Of a stretch of DNA of 64,000 nt, positions 44,152-52,402 are shown in pieces. The translations under genes and the position numbers were made by a program. Location of the stretch: assembly GCF_016093295.1 (NCBI RefSeq), contig NZ_JAEDAL010000001.1, forward strand, positions 434,001 to 498,000, read 5' to 3'. Under the pieces are notes generated by a model. That model saw only the letters and a list, made by a program, of their open reading frames with translations, did no database searches and was not told the DNA's origin. Numbering within the stretch: the stretch's first letter is position 1; the number at the start of each line of letters is the position of its first letter. The stretch is from Inhella gelatinilytica (GTDB lineage Bacteria > Pseudomonadota > Gammaproteobacteria > Burkholderiales > Burkholderiaceae_C).

Positions 44152-45768
44152 ATGTCCGAACGCATCGAAGCCGAAGTGCGCCGCCGCCGCACCTTCGCGA
44201 TCATTTCCCACCCCGACGCGGGCAAGACCACGCTGACCGAAAAGCTGCTGCTGTTCTCGGGCGCGATCCAGATCGCTGGCTCGGTGAAGGCACGCAAGGC
44301 CGCCCGCCACGCCACCTCGGACTGGATGGAGATCGAGAAGCAGCGCGGCATCTCGGTGGCGTCGTCGGTGATGCAGATGGAATACCGCGACTGCGTGATC
44401 AACCTGCTCGACACCCCGGGCCACCAAGACTTCTCCGAAGACACCTACCGCGTGCTCACGGCCGTGGACGCGGCGCTGATGGTGATCGACGCCGCCAACG
44501 GTGTGGAACCGCAGACCCGCCGTCTGCTCCAGGTCTGCCGCGCGCGCAACACGCCCATCCTCACCTTCGTCAACAAGATGGACCGCGAGGTCAAGGACCC
44601 GCTGGCCCTGATGGATGAGTTGGAGCAAGAGCTCGGGATGACCGTCTGCCCCTTCACGTGGCCGGTGGGCATGGGCAAGCAGTTTGGCGGCGTGATGGAC
44701 CTGCGGGCCTCCACCATGCGCGTGTTCGCCCCAGGCGAAGACCGCGCCGGCGGCGACGAGGAACTGATCACCGACCTGGGCAACCCGGCGCACGAGGCCC
44801 GCTTCGGCATGGCCTGGGGCACGGCCCAGGGCGAGCTGGAACTGGTGCGCGAAGCGGCCACGCCGTTCGACCACGCGGAGTTCCTGGCCGGTCACCAGAC
44901 GCCCATGTTCTTCGGTTCGGCCATCAACAACTTCGGTGTGCGCGAGGTGCTCGATGCCCTGGTGGAACTGGCGCCCCCGCCCGGCTCGCGCCCCGCACTG
45001 CAGCGCACGGTGGAGCCCACCGAGAAGAAGTTCAGCGGCGTGGTGTTCAAGATCCAGGCCAATATGGACCCAGCGCACCGCGACCGCATCGCCTTTGTGC
45101 GCTGCGCCTCGGGCCACTTTGAGCGCGGCATGCGCCTCAAGGTCACGCGCACTGGCAAGGATTTCCGCCCCAACACCGTGGTGAGTTTCCTCTCGCAGCG
45201 GCGCGAGCTGGTCGAGGAGGCTTTCGCCGGCGACATCATCGGCATCCCGAACCACGGCGTGCTGCACCTGGGCGACACGCTGACCGAGGGCGAGGCCTTG
45301 CAGTTCACCGGCCTGCCCTTCTTTGCGCCGGAAATGTTCCGCAATGTCGAAGTGGCCGATCCGCTCAAGACCAAGCAGCTGCGCGCCGGCCTGCAGCAGT
45401 TGGGCGAAGAAGGGGCAATCCAGGTCTTCCGCCCGATGGCAGGCTCGGTACTGATGCTGGGCGCCGTGGGCCAACTGCAGTTTGAGGTGGTGGCGCACCG
45501 CTTGGAGCACGAGTACGGCGTCAAGGCGCGCATCCAGCCCTGCCGCTTCCAGGTGGCGCGCTGGGTCACGGCGGACGACGAGGCCGAGCTCAAGAAGTTC
45601 ATCGCCGCAAACGACCACCGCATGGCCTACGACGCCGTCGACGCCCCGACCATCCTGGTCGAGTACGCCCCCGAGCTGCGCGCCATTCAAGAGAACTGGC
45701 CCAAGATCCACTTCCACGCGCTGCGCGAGCACGCGGGGCTGGTGTTCCAGAAGAAGCTGGATGGCTGA
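44152..45768 (+). CDS. prfC: Peptide chain release factor 3
   Basis: A 538-residue GTPase that recycles RF1/RF2 from the ribosome. The G domain begins FAIISHPDAGKTTLTEKLLL (G1); G2/G3 are RGISVASSVMQMEYRD and LLDTPGHQDFSED, and G4 is FVNKMDRE. The length and the C-terminal domains are normal, ending LREHAGLVFQKKLDG. It is divergent from the OPT gene. The 83-bp gap that follows holds two strong inverted repeats. Confidence 0.96.
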   Translation: MSERIEAEVRRRRTFAIISHPDAGKTTLTEKLLLFSGAIQIAGSVKARKAARHATSDWMEIEKQRGISVASSVMQMEYRDCVINLLDTPGHQDFSEDTYRVLTAVDAALMVIDAANGVEPQTRRLLQVCRARNTPILTFVNKMDREVKDPLALMDELEQELGMTVCPFTWPVGMGKQFGGVMDLRASTMRVFAPGEDRAGGDEELITDLGNPAHEARFGMAWGTAQGELELVREAATPFDHAEFLAGHQTPMFFGSAINNFGVREVLDALVELAPPPGSRPALQRTVEPTEKKFSGVVFKIQANMDPAHRDRIAFVRCASGHFERGMRLKVTRTGKDFRPNTVVSFLSQRRELVEEAFAGDIIGIPNHGVLHLGDTLTEGEALQFTGLPFFAPEMFRNVEVADPLKTKQLRAGLQQLGEEGAIQVFRPMAGSVLMLGAVGQLQFEVVAHRLEHEYGVKARIQPCRFQVARWVTADDEAELKKFIAANDHRMAYDAVDAPTILVEYAPELRAIQENWPKIHFHALREHAGLVFQKKLDG

Positions 45769-45782
45769 GGTCGGAGCGAGGA

Positions 45783-45839
45783 CAGTCCTGAGGACTGGCC
45801 GACCCCGACCGAAGGACTGCGCCCGTCACGCGGGCGCAG
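45783..45839 (+). repeat. Two consecutive inverted repeats between prfC and the GrpB-family gene
   Basis: CAGTCCT-G-AGGACTG (45783-45797) is a 15-bp perfect palindrome. Further on CTGCGCCCG-TCACG-CGGGCGCAG (45817-45839) is a 9-bp stem with a 5-nt loop. There is no T tract. They probably act as a termination or mRNA-stability signal for prfC. Confidence 0.55.
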
Positions 45840-45851
45840 GCTGGGGAGCTG

Positions 45852-46379
45852 ATGGCAGGCGCACAGTCTCGACTCGTCTATGAGTGCCTCCCGATGCCCA
45901 TGCTCCACGCCCCGGCGGCCTACCAGCCTCTCCAACAAGCGCGGTTCGACGCCCTGGCGCCGCGGCTGCAGGCTTGGCTGCCACAGGCCCGTATTGAGCA
46001 CATCGGCGCGTCCAGCATTTCGGGCGCCTGCTCCAAGGGCGATCTGGATGTGCTGGTCGCGGTGGACGGCGCGCAGCTGGAAGCGGCCCGCGCCGTGCTG
46101 GTGGCCCAGGGCTACGTCGAAAAGCTTGACACCCTGCGCACGCCCGAGCTGTGCATGCTGGAATCCGCCGTCGACCAGCCCGAGCATGCGCTGCAGCTGG
46201 TCGCCCGGGGTTCGGGGTTCGAACGCAACTTCCTCGGCTTCCGCGACCGCCTGCGCGCAGCACCCGAACGTGTCGCCGCCTACAACGCGCTCAAGCAGGC
46301 CCATGCGGGCCAGAGCGATGCGGAGTACCGGGCGGCCAAGAGCCGCTTCATCGAATCCGTGCTGGAGGCCATGACCTAG
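45852..46379 (+). CDS. GrpB family (UPF0157) nucleotidyltransferase-like protein
   Basis: A 175-residue cytoplasmic protein. The core ARIEHIGASSISGACSKGDLDVLVAV is the GrpB nucleotidyltransferase-fold motif (GS-x(n)-DxD-like), and FLGFRDRLRAAPERVAAYNALK is the family C-terminal segment. Function is unknown; the fold suggests nucleotidyl transfer. Its stop codon lies within a CTAG that also holds the stop of the convergent binding-protein gene. Confidence 0.85.
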   Translation: MAGAQSRLVYECLPMPMLHAPAAYQPLQQARFDALAPRLQAWLPQARIEHIGASSISGACSKGDLDVLVAVDGAQLEAARAVLVAQGYVEKLDTLRTPELCMLESAVDQPEHALQLVARGSGFERNFLGFRDRLRAAPERVAAYNALKQAHAGQSDAEYRAAKSRFIESVLEAMT

Positions 46380-47143
46380 CGGGCCGGATGACGGTTCAGG
46401 TAGGGGGCGTGGAAACGCTCCCACCCGCGCTTGTGCAGGGCCTCCAAGCCACGGTTCAGCGCTTCCAGACCTGACACGGCGGCCGGTGTGCGGGCAAAGG
46501 CCATGTGCGTCCCCGTGCCACTGGGCAGTTCAAAGCGTTCGATACGCAGCGCTTCGGTCAGGGAGAGCTCTTGCAGCAGCCACGTCGCCACCACGGCCGT
46601 CATCGCGACGACCTCGACGTGACCGGCTTCCAACATGCGCAACAGCGCGGGCCGGTTGGGCCCCCAGGTCGCCCCGCTGCCCACAGCTGCCAGCAAGGCC
46701 GGCGGGTAGGCAAAGCCGCGAACCAGGCCCACCTGTCGCCCCTGCAGCTCCTGCAGGGTGCGAACCCGCACCCCACTGGCCCCCCGGACCAGAAATTGGT
46801 GTCGCACCTCGGTGCCATAGGCACGGCTGAAGGACAGCAGTTGCTCCCGCTCGGGTGTGCGACGCAAGCCCACGGTGAAGTCCGCCTCGCCACGCTCCAG
46901 CATCAGGAGCGTGCGCCGAAAGGGCAGGATTTCGACGCTGATCGGCGGGCCACCCCCCAGGCGCAGCGCGGTCTGTGCGATGTCGATGTCGATCCCCGGC
47001 CCGAGCGCATGCCCAGCCGGCATCACAAACGGAGGGTCCACGTCGGCGACCAGACGCAGAGGCACCGGCGCCTGGCCCACGGCCCCGCCCGTCCACCCCA
47101 GTGCGGTGAGCCCAACACTCACCCGTCGCCGGCTCGCATCCAT
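46376..47143 (-). CDS. Orphan periplasmic substrate-binding protein (family 3)
   Basis: A 255-residue exported protein. A signal peptide with SRRRVSVGLTALGW leads to the mature start at AVGQAP. Binding-protein motifs: LRLVADVDPPFVMPAG, GIDIDIAQTALRLGG, FTVGLRRTPEREQLLSFS and VGLVRGFAYPPA. This is the classic amino-acid binding-protein pattern. No permease genes are near. Start: the ATG at 47143; the ORF extends upstream without similarity. It ends tail to tail with the GrpB-family gene, sharing a CTAG. Confidence 0.8.
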   Translation of the reverse strand: MDASRRRVSVGLTALGWTGGAVGQAPVPLRLVADVDPPFVMPAGHALGPGIDIDIAQTALRLGGGPPISVEILPFRRTLLMLERGEADFTVGLRRTPEREQLLSFSRAYGTEVRHQFLVRGASGVRVRTLQELQGRQVGLVRGFAYPPALLAAVGSGATWGPNRPALLRMLEAGHVEVVAMTAVVATWLLQELSLTEALRIERFELPSGTGTHMAFARTPAAVSGLEALNRGLEALHKRGWERFHAPYLNRHPAR

Positions 47144-47320
47144 CGCCAAAGAATGCCACAGCCCCCTGACACCGGTTGCCGCAGGGGATAGGGCTTGCTC
47201 CCGCCCAACCCGGGCAATCGGAGCTCCATCCCCCGCCAGCGACGGCCCATCGCAAGCGCCTGGCCCCGCACGGGGCTCGCGCCTATCGTTCACCCACACC
47301 GAACAAAAAGGAGCCGCACC

Positions 47321-47653
47321 ATGTTCTCCGCCAACGACCTGCAACGCCTGGCTGACCTGCACCGCGACGGTCACCTGAACGACGACGAATTCGGCCGCGC
47401 CAAGGCGCGTGTGCTGAATGACGACGGCGCCGCGGCCGCCACGGCCCCCTGGCCGGCGCCCATCGCCGCGCTCAACCAGTTCCGCCGCAGCCGCAGCGAC
47501 CGCTGGCTGGGCGGCGTCTGCGGCGGGCTGGAGCGCATGACGGGCTTGGCCTCCTGGGGCTGGCGCATCCTTTTTGTGCTGGGCCTGACCCTCAGCGGTT
47601 GTAGCCTGCTGGTCTACTTGGGGCTGTGGATCTTTGTTCCCGAAGAGGCCTAA
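47321..47653 (+). CDS. SHOCT-PspC domain mini-protein (copy 1)
   Basis: A 110-residue protein. Residues 5-32 form a SHOCT-like helical hairpin (LQRLADLHRDGHLNDDEFGRAKARVL); after an Ala/Pro linker comes a PspC domain (RSRSDRWLGGVCGGLERMTG, then a helix through the membrane to LWIFVPEEA). PspC proteins bind membranes and sense envelope stress. A clear Shine-Dalgarno (AAAAAGGAG) lies 8 nt upstream of the ATG at 47321. The next gene is a close paralog, 61 bp downstream. Confidence 0.85.
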   Translation: MFSANDLQRLADLHRDGHLNDDEFGRAKARVLNDDGAAAATAPWPAPIAALNQFRRSRSDRWLGGVCGGLERMTGLASWGWRILFVLGLTLSGCSLLVYLGLWIFVPEEA

Positions 47654-47714
47654 GAACCGCATCCGCCCATCGGCGCGCCACCTGCGCGCTTTTGCTTCCA
47701 CCAGGAGTTGATCC

Positions 47715-48041
47715 ATGTCCGCTGCCGAAGAACTGCAACGCCTCGCCGACCTGCACCGTCAGGGGGCACTCACCGATGCCGAGTTCGCTCAAGCCAAAGC
47801 CCGCCTGTTGAATGAGCCGGCCGGCGCCCCGGCCGCAGCCCCATCTGCAGCCGCGGCCGGCATCAACACCTTGCGCCGCAGCGCCACCGACCGCTGGTTT
47901 GGCGGCGTCTGCGCCGGTATCGGCCGCGCGACCGGGTCCGAATCCTGGGTCTGGCGCCTGCTGTTCGTGCTGGCCATGCTGTTCTTCGGGACCGGCCTGC
48001 TGATCTACATCCTGCTGTGGATCTTCGTGCCCAGCGAGTGA
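47715..48041 (+). CDS. SHOCT-PspC domain mini-protein (copy 2)
   Basis: A 108-residue paralog of the preceding gene, with the same plan: a SHOCT segment (LQRLADLHRQGALTDAEFAQ), an Ala/Pro linker, then PspC (RSATDRWFGGVCAGIGRATG) and a membrane helix ending LLWIFVPSE. The two share most residues in both domains, so they are a tandem duplication. The next gene downstream is the unrecognised 1398-residue membrane protein, 90 bp away; co-transcription is possible. Confidence 0.85.
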   Translation: MSAAEELQRLADLHRQGALTDAEFAQAKARLLNEPAGAPAAAPSAAAAGINTLRRSATDRWFGGVCAGIGRATGSESWVWRLLFVLAMLFFGTGLLIYILLWIFVPSE

Positions 48042-48131
48042 AGCGCTAGAAAACCCTGAGCCGTTCGCCTGAGCGCACGCCGGGCTTGAGGGGTACAAAC
48101 CCGCCGCACCAACCAGGCAGCGGGAGACCCC

Positions 48132-51100
48132 ATGACAACCACATCCACCGGAACGACGCGGGGCAGCAGGCTCGCCGCATGGGGGCTCGCGCTGCTGCCG
48201 CTGCTGGGCATGGCCCAGCCTCTCAAACCCGAAGAGCTGCCCAAGGCCTTGCAAGACTGGCTGCCCTGGGCTTGGCACGGCCACCTGGCCGAACGCTGCC
48301 CCAAGGCGTTTGACGGCCAAGCCGAGCAGCCCTGCGTCTGGCCCGGCCACCTCAGCCTCAAGGCTGAGGCCAGCGGTGCCAGTTTCCGCATGGAGCTTCA
48401 GGTACTCGGAAAGCCCGCCCATGTGGCACTTCCGGGCGAGGCGGGTGCTTGGCCGCAGGACGTCAAGTCGAGCGGCGAAGCCTTGGCGGTGACGGAGATC
48501 GACGGCCGCCCGGCCGTGTGGCTCACACCGGGTCGACACACGGTGGAAGGACGCCTCACCTGGCGCACCCCACCGCAGGACCTGCAGCTTCCCGCCGGCC
48601 TGGGCAGCCTGGAGGCCAGCCTGAGCGGCCAGCCGCTGCGCCAGCGCGTGGACGCCAACGACCGCCTGCTGCTCTCCCCGGGAGCCGCCGCCCAGGCGCA
48701 GGCGGAAGTCAGCGAAAGCGTGCGCACCGTGCGCCAGTTGGACGATGACATTCCCGCGCGCTTGATCACGCAGTTTGGTCTCACGGTCTCGGGGCCCTCA
48801 CGGGAGATCACCCTGCCCCTGGCCCTGCTGCCCGGTTGGCAGGCGCAGGAGATCCGCAGCCCGCTGCCAGCCCGCTTGCAAAGCGATGGCAGCCTGCGCG
48901 TGCAGGCGAGGCCGGGCCAGTGGCAGTTGGAACTCGAAGCACGCCACATGGCGCCGCTCGCCCAGTTGGCGCTGCCCGCCGGCGGCGCCAGTGCCGAGGA
49001 GGTGTGGAGCTTTGCGGCACAGAACGCGCTGCGTGTGGTGTCGGTCAGCGGCGGCACGAGCGTGGACCCGCGCCAAGTGGAGATGCCCGAGGACTGGCGC
49101 CGCCTGCCCGCCTACCGTTTGCGGCCCGGTGAGGCGCTGCAGCTGGCCCAGACCCGGCGCGGCACCGAGCAGCCCGAGGCCGATGCGCTCAATCTCCACC
49201 GCACGCTTTGGCTGGACTTTGACGGCGGCGGCTTCTCGGTGCAAGACCGCATCGAGGGCCAGGTGCACCGCGCCACCCGGCTGGACATGCCCAGCCCCGG
49301 CCTGCTGGGCCGCGCCAGCGTCAACGGCGCCGAACAGACCCTCACCCAGGGCGGCGCGGGCCACGTGGGCTTTGCCTTGCGGGACGAGCACTTGGCGATA
49401 CAGGCCGACAGTCGCATCAGCAGCCGCAGCGGCCCCTTGCCCGCCAGCGGTTGGGCGCAGGACTTTGAATCGCTACAAACCGAACTGCGCTTGCCGCCCG
49501 GTTGGTTCTTGCTGCACGCCAGCGGAGTGGATCGCGCCGAGGGCAGCTGGATCGAACGCTGGACGCTGTGGGACTTGTTCTTCTGGCTGCTGGGTGCGCT
49601 GGCCGCGGGCAAGCTGCTGGGCTGGCGCGTGGGCCTGCTCACGGGCGCGGCGCTGGGCCTGGCCTGGCACCTGCCGGGCTCCCCCCCCCAGGCCCTGTGG
49701 CTGGCCTTGATGGGCCTGCTGGCCCTGCGTCAGGTGCTGCCGGCCGGTCATGGCTTGGGCGTTTGGGTGGCGCGGGCGCAGCGAGTGGCTTGGGTGGTGT
49801 TGGCCTTGGGGATGCTGCGCTTTGGGGTGGACCAAGTGCATTTCGCCTTGCATCCACAACTGGAAACGCAGAGCACCGATTGGGCGGCCCATCGGCAGCA
49901 GGAAGAAGCTCGCCGCCAAGTGGGCCGAGTTGACCTCAAGATGCCCGCCCCCGCCTTTGTGCCGGTGCCAGAGATTTCAGTCACCGGCTCCAGAATGAAG
50001 GTGATTGATGAAAACAATCAGCGCGCCCAGCAACTGCTGGACGAACTCCGCCAGCAAGACCCCCGCGCCCGCGTGCAAACCGGCCCCGGGCTGCCGAACT
50101 GGTCGTGGACGGCCCATGCGCTGAACTGGCAAGGCCCCGTGCAGGCGGGGCAGACGCTGTCGCTGTGGCTGCTGCCACCCGGGGCCCTGAGCCTGCTGCG
50201 CGTGCTGGCCGTGCTGCTGCTGGTGGCGGCGGCGCTGCCGCTGGCACGGGGCGCCTGGCCGCAGGCGGAGGTCCGCTTGAGCGGGTGGCGCCGGCGCCGC
50301 CAGCGGGGCGGCCTGCACTGGGACCTGCTGGGGCCGCTGGCCCTGCTGCTGGCCGCCGTGCCCGCAGCGTTTGCCAATCCCAAGGCCCAGGAGGGCGTCT
50401 TCCCGCAGCCCAGCGACGCGCTGCTGACCGAGCTGCGCGCCCGCGTGAACCCACCGCCGCCCTGCCTGCCCCGCTGTGCCGAGCTGGCGCGCGGCCTGCT
50501 TGTGGTCCAGGGCGGGCGCATCCAGCTGCGACTGGAGGTGCATGCGCAAGCCGCGGTGGCTTTGCCGCTGCCGGGCGAGGGCACGAACTGGCGGCCCGAG
50601 CGCATCAGCCTGGACGGGCAGCCCGCCCCCACGCGGCGCGACGAACAGGGTCAGCTCTGGCTGCTGGCACCGGCCGGCGTCAGCCAGGTGCTGCTGGAAA
50701 TGGACGCCGGCAGTGCGCAGGACGTGGGCATCAACCTGCCCCTGCCGCTGCGCGAACTCAAGACCCAACTCGACGGCTGGGCCCTGAGCGGGCTGGACGC
50801 CCGCGGCCTGCCCAGTGGCGCCCTGCGCCTGGCGCGCGAGCTGGGCGATGTGCAAGCCGCCAAGCAAAGCAAGAGCCCCGACACCGGCACGCCACGCGAC
50901 GCCCTGCCGCCCCTGGTGCGGGTGGAGCGCCAGTTGCAACTGGGCCTGCAGTGGTCGGTGACGACCCGGGTCCAGCGCGTCAGCCCCAGCCGGGCCCCGG
51001 TCGGCGTGCAGGTGGCCCTGCTGCCCGGTGAGGCGATCACCGAGGCCGGCGCCCAAGTCCGCGAGGGCGTGCTGCACCTGCAGCTCGGCGGCGAGGACGA

Positions 51101-52328
51101 GGTGGTGCTGACCAGCATGCTCAAGCCCCTGCCGCAGCTCGATTTCCAGGCGGGGCAGCAGCCGCAGCAAATCGAGGTCTGGAGCCTGGCCGCCAGCCCG
51201 GCCTGGCAGGTGCAGATGCAGGGCCTGGCGCCGATCTGGCACCAGCGCGAGGGCCGCTGGTCCCCGCAGTGGCAACCCTGGCCGGGCGATCGCCTGCAAT
51301 TGCGCATCGCCAAGCCGGCTGGCGCTGAGGGCCAGACGCTGACGCTGGATACCCTGCGCACCGAGGTGGCGCCGGGGCGCCAAGCCAGCAGCGTCACGGC
51401 GCACCTGAGCCTGCGCGCCAGCCTGGGGCAGGACCACCGGCTGCAGCTCCCGCCCGGGGCCGAACTGTTGGAACTGCGCCTGAACGACGCCCCGCTGCCG
51501 GTGCAGGCCCGCGACGGTGCGCTAACTGTGCCGCTGACCCCGGGGCGGCACGAGCTCAAGCTGCGTTGGCGCCAACCCGAGGGCCTGGCGACTTGGTTCC
51601 GCAGCCCGGCGCTGGGCCTGGGCCCACTGCAGGGCGTCAACGAGCGACTGGAGCTGAGCGTGCCACAGGACCGGGTGGCGCTGGCCATGGGCATCAGCCA
51701 AGGCCCGACCCTCGGTCCGGCCGTGTTGTTCTGGGGCGTGCTGTTGGTGCTGGCGGCAGCCGTGGCCTTCGGCCTGCGCAAGCTCGAAGGCCTGCCGCTC
51801 CAGGGCTGGGGCTGGCTGCTGTTGGGCCTCGGCGTGGCGCCGGCCAGCCTGCAGGGCTTGGCGGTGATCCTGGGCTGGTTCCTCCTGCTGCGCGCCCGCG
51901 AGCGCCTGGCGGGGGCGGACCTGCCGCGGTGGCAGTTCAACGGCCTGCAGCTGCTGGTGCTGCTGTGGACGGTGGCGACCCTCTCGGCGCTGACGCACGC
52001 GCTCTCGGTCGGCCTCCTGGGCCATCCCAACTTGCTGATCCAGGGCAATGGCTCGCACGCCCATCACCTGGCCTGGTACGCCGACCGTGTGGCGGGCGAG
52101 GCCCGCAGCGCCTGGCTGATCAGCCTGCCCATCTGGGCCTACCGCGTGGCCATGTTGCTGTGGGCGCTGTGGCTGGCGGCAGCCCTGCTGGGCTGGGTGC
52201 GCTGGGCCTGGGGCGCCTTCAGCGCGGGCGGACTGTGGCGGGGCAAGCCGGTGACAGCGCCCGCGCCCGCCGCGGTTGCCGCCCAGCCCCCCGCAGCTGA
52301 AACCCTCATTAATTCCAATAACGAATAA
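48132..52328 (+). CDS. Large membrane protein of unknown function, internally repetitive
   Basis: A 1398-residue protein I do not recognise. A signal peptide (to about residue 28) leads to a beta-rich exported region (29-470), four predicted helices (about 476-575), a linker with an EISVTGSRMKV segment (about 613), a helix at 690-710 and a second signal-like helix near 730-748. A second beta-rich region (about 750-1185) and a C-terminal helical block (1193-1370) follow, ending in a Pro/Ala tail. Units such as DGRPAVWLTPGRHTVEGRLTW and DGALTVPLTPGRHELKLRW recur, so the beta parts are repeated domains. It follows two SHOCT-PspC genes and precedes the sulfate operon. Codon use is like its neighbours. 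Confidence 0.7.
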   Translation: MTTTSTGTTRGSRLAAWGLALLPLLGMAQPLKPEELPKALQDWLPWAWHGHLAERCPKAFDGQAEQPCVWPGHLSLKAEASGASFRMELQVLGKPAHVALPGEAGAWPQDVKSSGEALAVTEIDGRPAVWLTPGRHTVEGRLTWRTPPQDLQLPAGLGSLEASLSGQPLRQRVDANDRLLLSPGAAAQAQAEVSESVRTVRQLDDDIPARLITQFGLTVSGPSREITLPLALLPGWQAQEIRSPLPARLQSDGSLRVQARPGQWQLELEARHMAPLAQLALPAGGASAEEVWSFAAQNALRVVSVSGGTSVDPRQVEMPEDWRRLPAYRLRPGEALQLAQTRRGTEQPEADALNLHRTLWLDFDGGGFSVQDRIEGQVHRATRLDMPSPGLLGRASVNGAEQTLTQGGAGHVGFALRDEHLAIQADSRISSRSGPLPASGWAQDFESLQTELRLPPGWFLLHASGVDRAEGSWIERWTLWDLFFWLLGALAAGKLLGWRVGLLTGAALGLAWHLPGSPPQALWLALMGLLALRQVLPAGHGLGVWVARAQRVAWVVLALGMLRFGVDQVHFALHPQLETQSTDWAAHRQQEEARRQVGRVDLKMPAPAFVPVPEISVTGSRMKVIDENNQRAQQLLDELRQQDPRARVQTGPGLPNWSWTAHALNWQGPVQAGQTLSLWLLPPGALSLLRVLAVLLLVAAALPLARGAWPQAEVRLSGWRRRRQRGGLHWDLLGPLALLLAAVPAAFANPKAQEGVFPQPSDALLTELRARVNPPPPCLPRCAELARGLLVVQGGRIQLRLEVHAQAAVALPLPGEGTNWRPERISLDGQPAPTRRDEQGQLWLLAPAGVSQVLLEMDAGSAQDVGINLPLPLRELKTQLDGWALSGLDARGLPSGALRLARELGDVQAAKQSKSPDTGTPRDALPPLVRVERQLQLGLQWSVTTRVQRVSPSRAPVGVQVALLPGEAITEAGAQVREGVLHLQLGGEDEVVLTSMLKPLPQLDFQAGQQPQQIEVWSLAASPAWQVQMQGLAPIWHQREGRWSPQWQPWPGDRLQLRIAKPAGAEGQTLTLDTLRTEVAPGRQASSVTAHLSLRASLGQDHRLQLPPGAELLELRLNDAPLPVQARDGALTVPLTPGRHELKLRWRQPEGLATWFRSPALGLGPLQGVNERLELSVPQDRVALAMGISQGPTLGPAVLFWGVLLVLAAAVAFGLRKLEGLPLQGWGWLLLGLGVAPASLQGLAVILGWFLLLRARERLAGADLPRWQFNGLQLLVLLWTVATLSALTHALSVGLLGHPNLLIQGNGSHAHHLAWYADRVAGEARSAWLISLPIWAYRVAMLLWALWLAAALLGWVRWAWGAFSAGGLWRGKPVTAPAPAAVAAQPPAAETLINSNNE

Positions 52329-52349
52329 ACAAAGCACTTCTTATTCGTT
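52320..52349 (+). promoter_or_regulatory. Inverted repeat at the 3' end of the large gene (possible operator)
   Basis: AACGAATAA (52320-52328) and TTATTCGTT (52341-52349) form a perfect 9-bp inverted repeat with a 12-bp spacer. The left arm contains the stop codon of the 1398-residue gene. It is AT-rich in a GC-rich genome and lies about 60 bp upstream of the sulfate-binding gene, so it may be an operator of a CysB/Cbl-like regulator or a weak terminator. Confidence 0.5.
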
Positions 52350-52356
52350 CCAAATC

Positions 52357-52390
52357 TGATCGAGGGCCGGCACGATCCGGTCCTCGATCA
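52357..52390 (+). promoter_or_regulatory. Strong hairpin in the leader of the sulfate-transport operon
   Basis: TGATCGAGG-G-CCGG-CACGAT-CCGG-T-CCTCGATCA folds into a 14-bp stem (G-T wobble at one position) with a 6-nt loop. It ends directly before AAAAAGGACGACC and the ATG at 52403, so it sits against the Shine-Dalgarno. It could be a leader mRNA structure affecting translation, or an operator; no T tract follows, so it is not an intrinsic terminator. Confidence 0.65.
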
Positions 52391-52402
52391 AAAAGGACGA
52401 CC

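Noticed and set aside
45783-45839. Palindromes after prfC as a REP or mobile element
   Set aside because: I did not recognise further copies in the window; they are better explained as a 3'-end hairpin pair.
49971-50004. EISVTGSRMKV segment in the large protein as a TonB-receptor plug
   Set aside because: Only this short motif matches; the surrounding sequence has no plug or barrel features and the protein has several hydrophobic helices.
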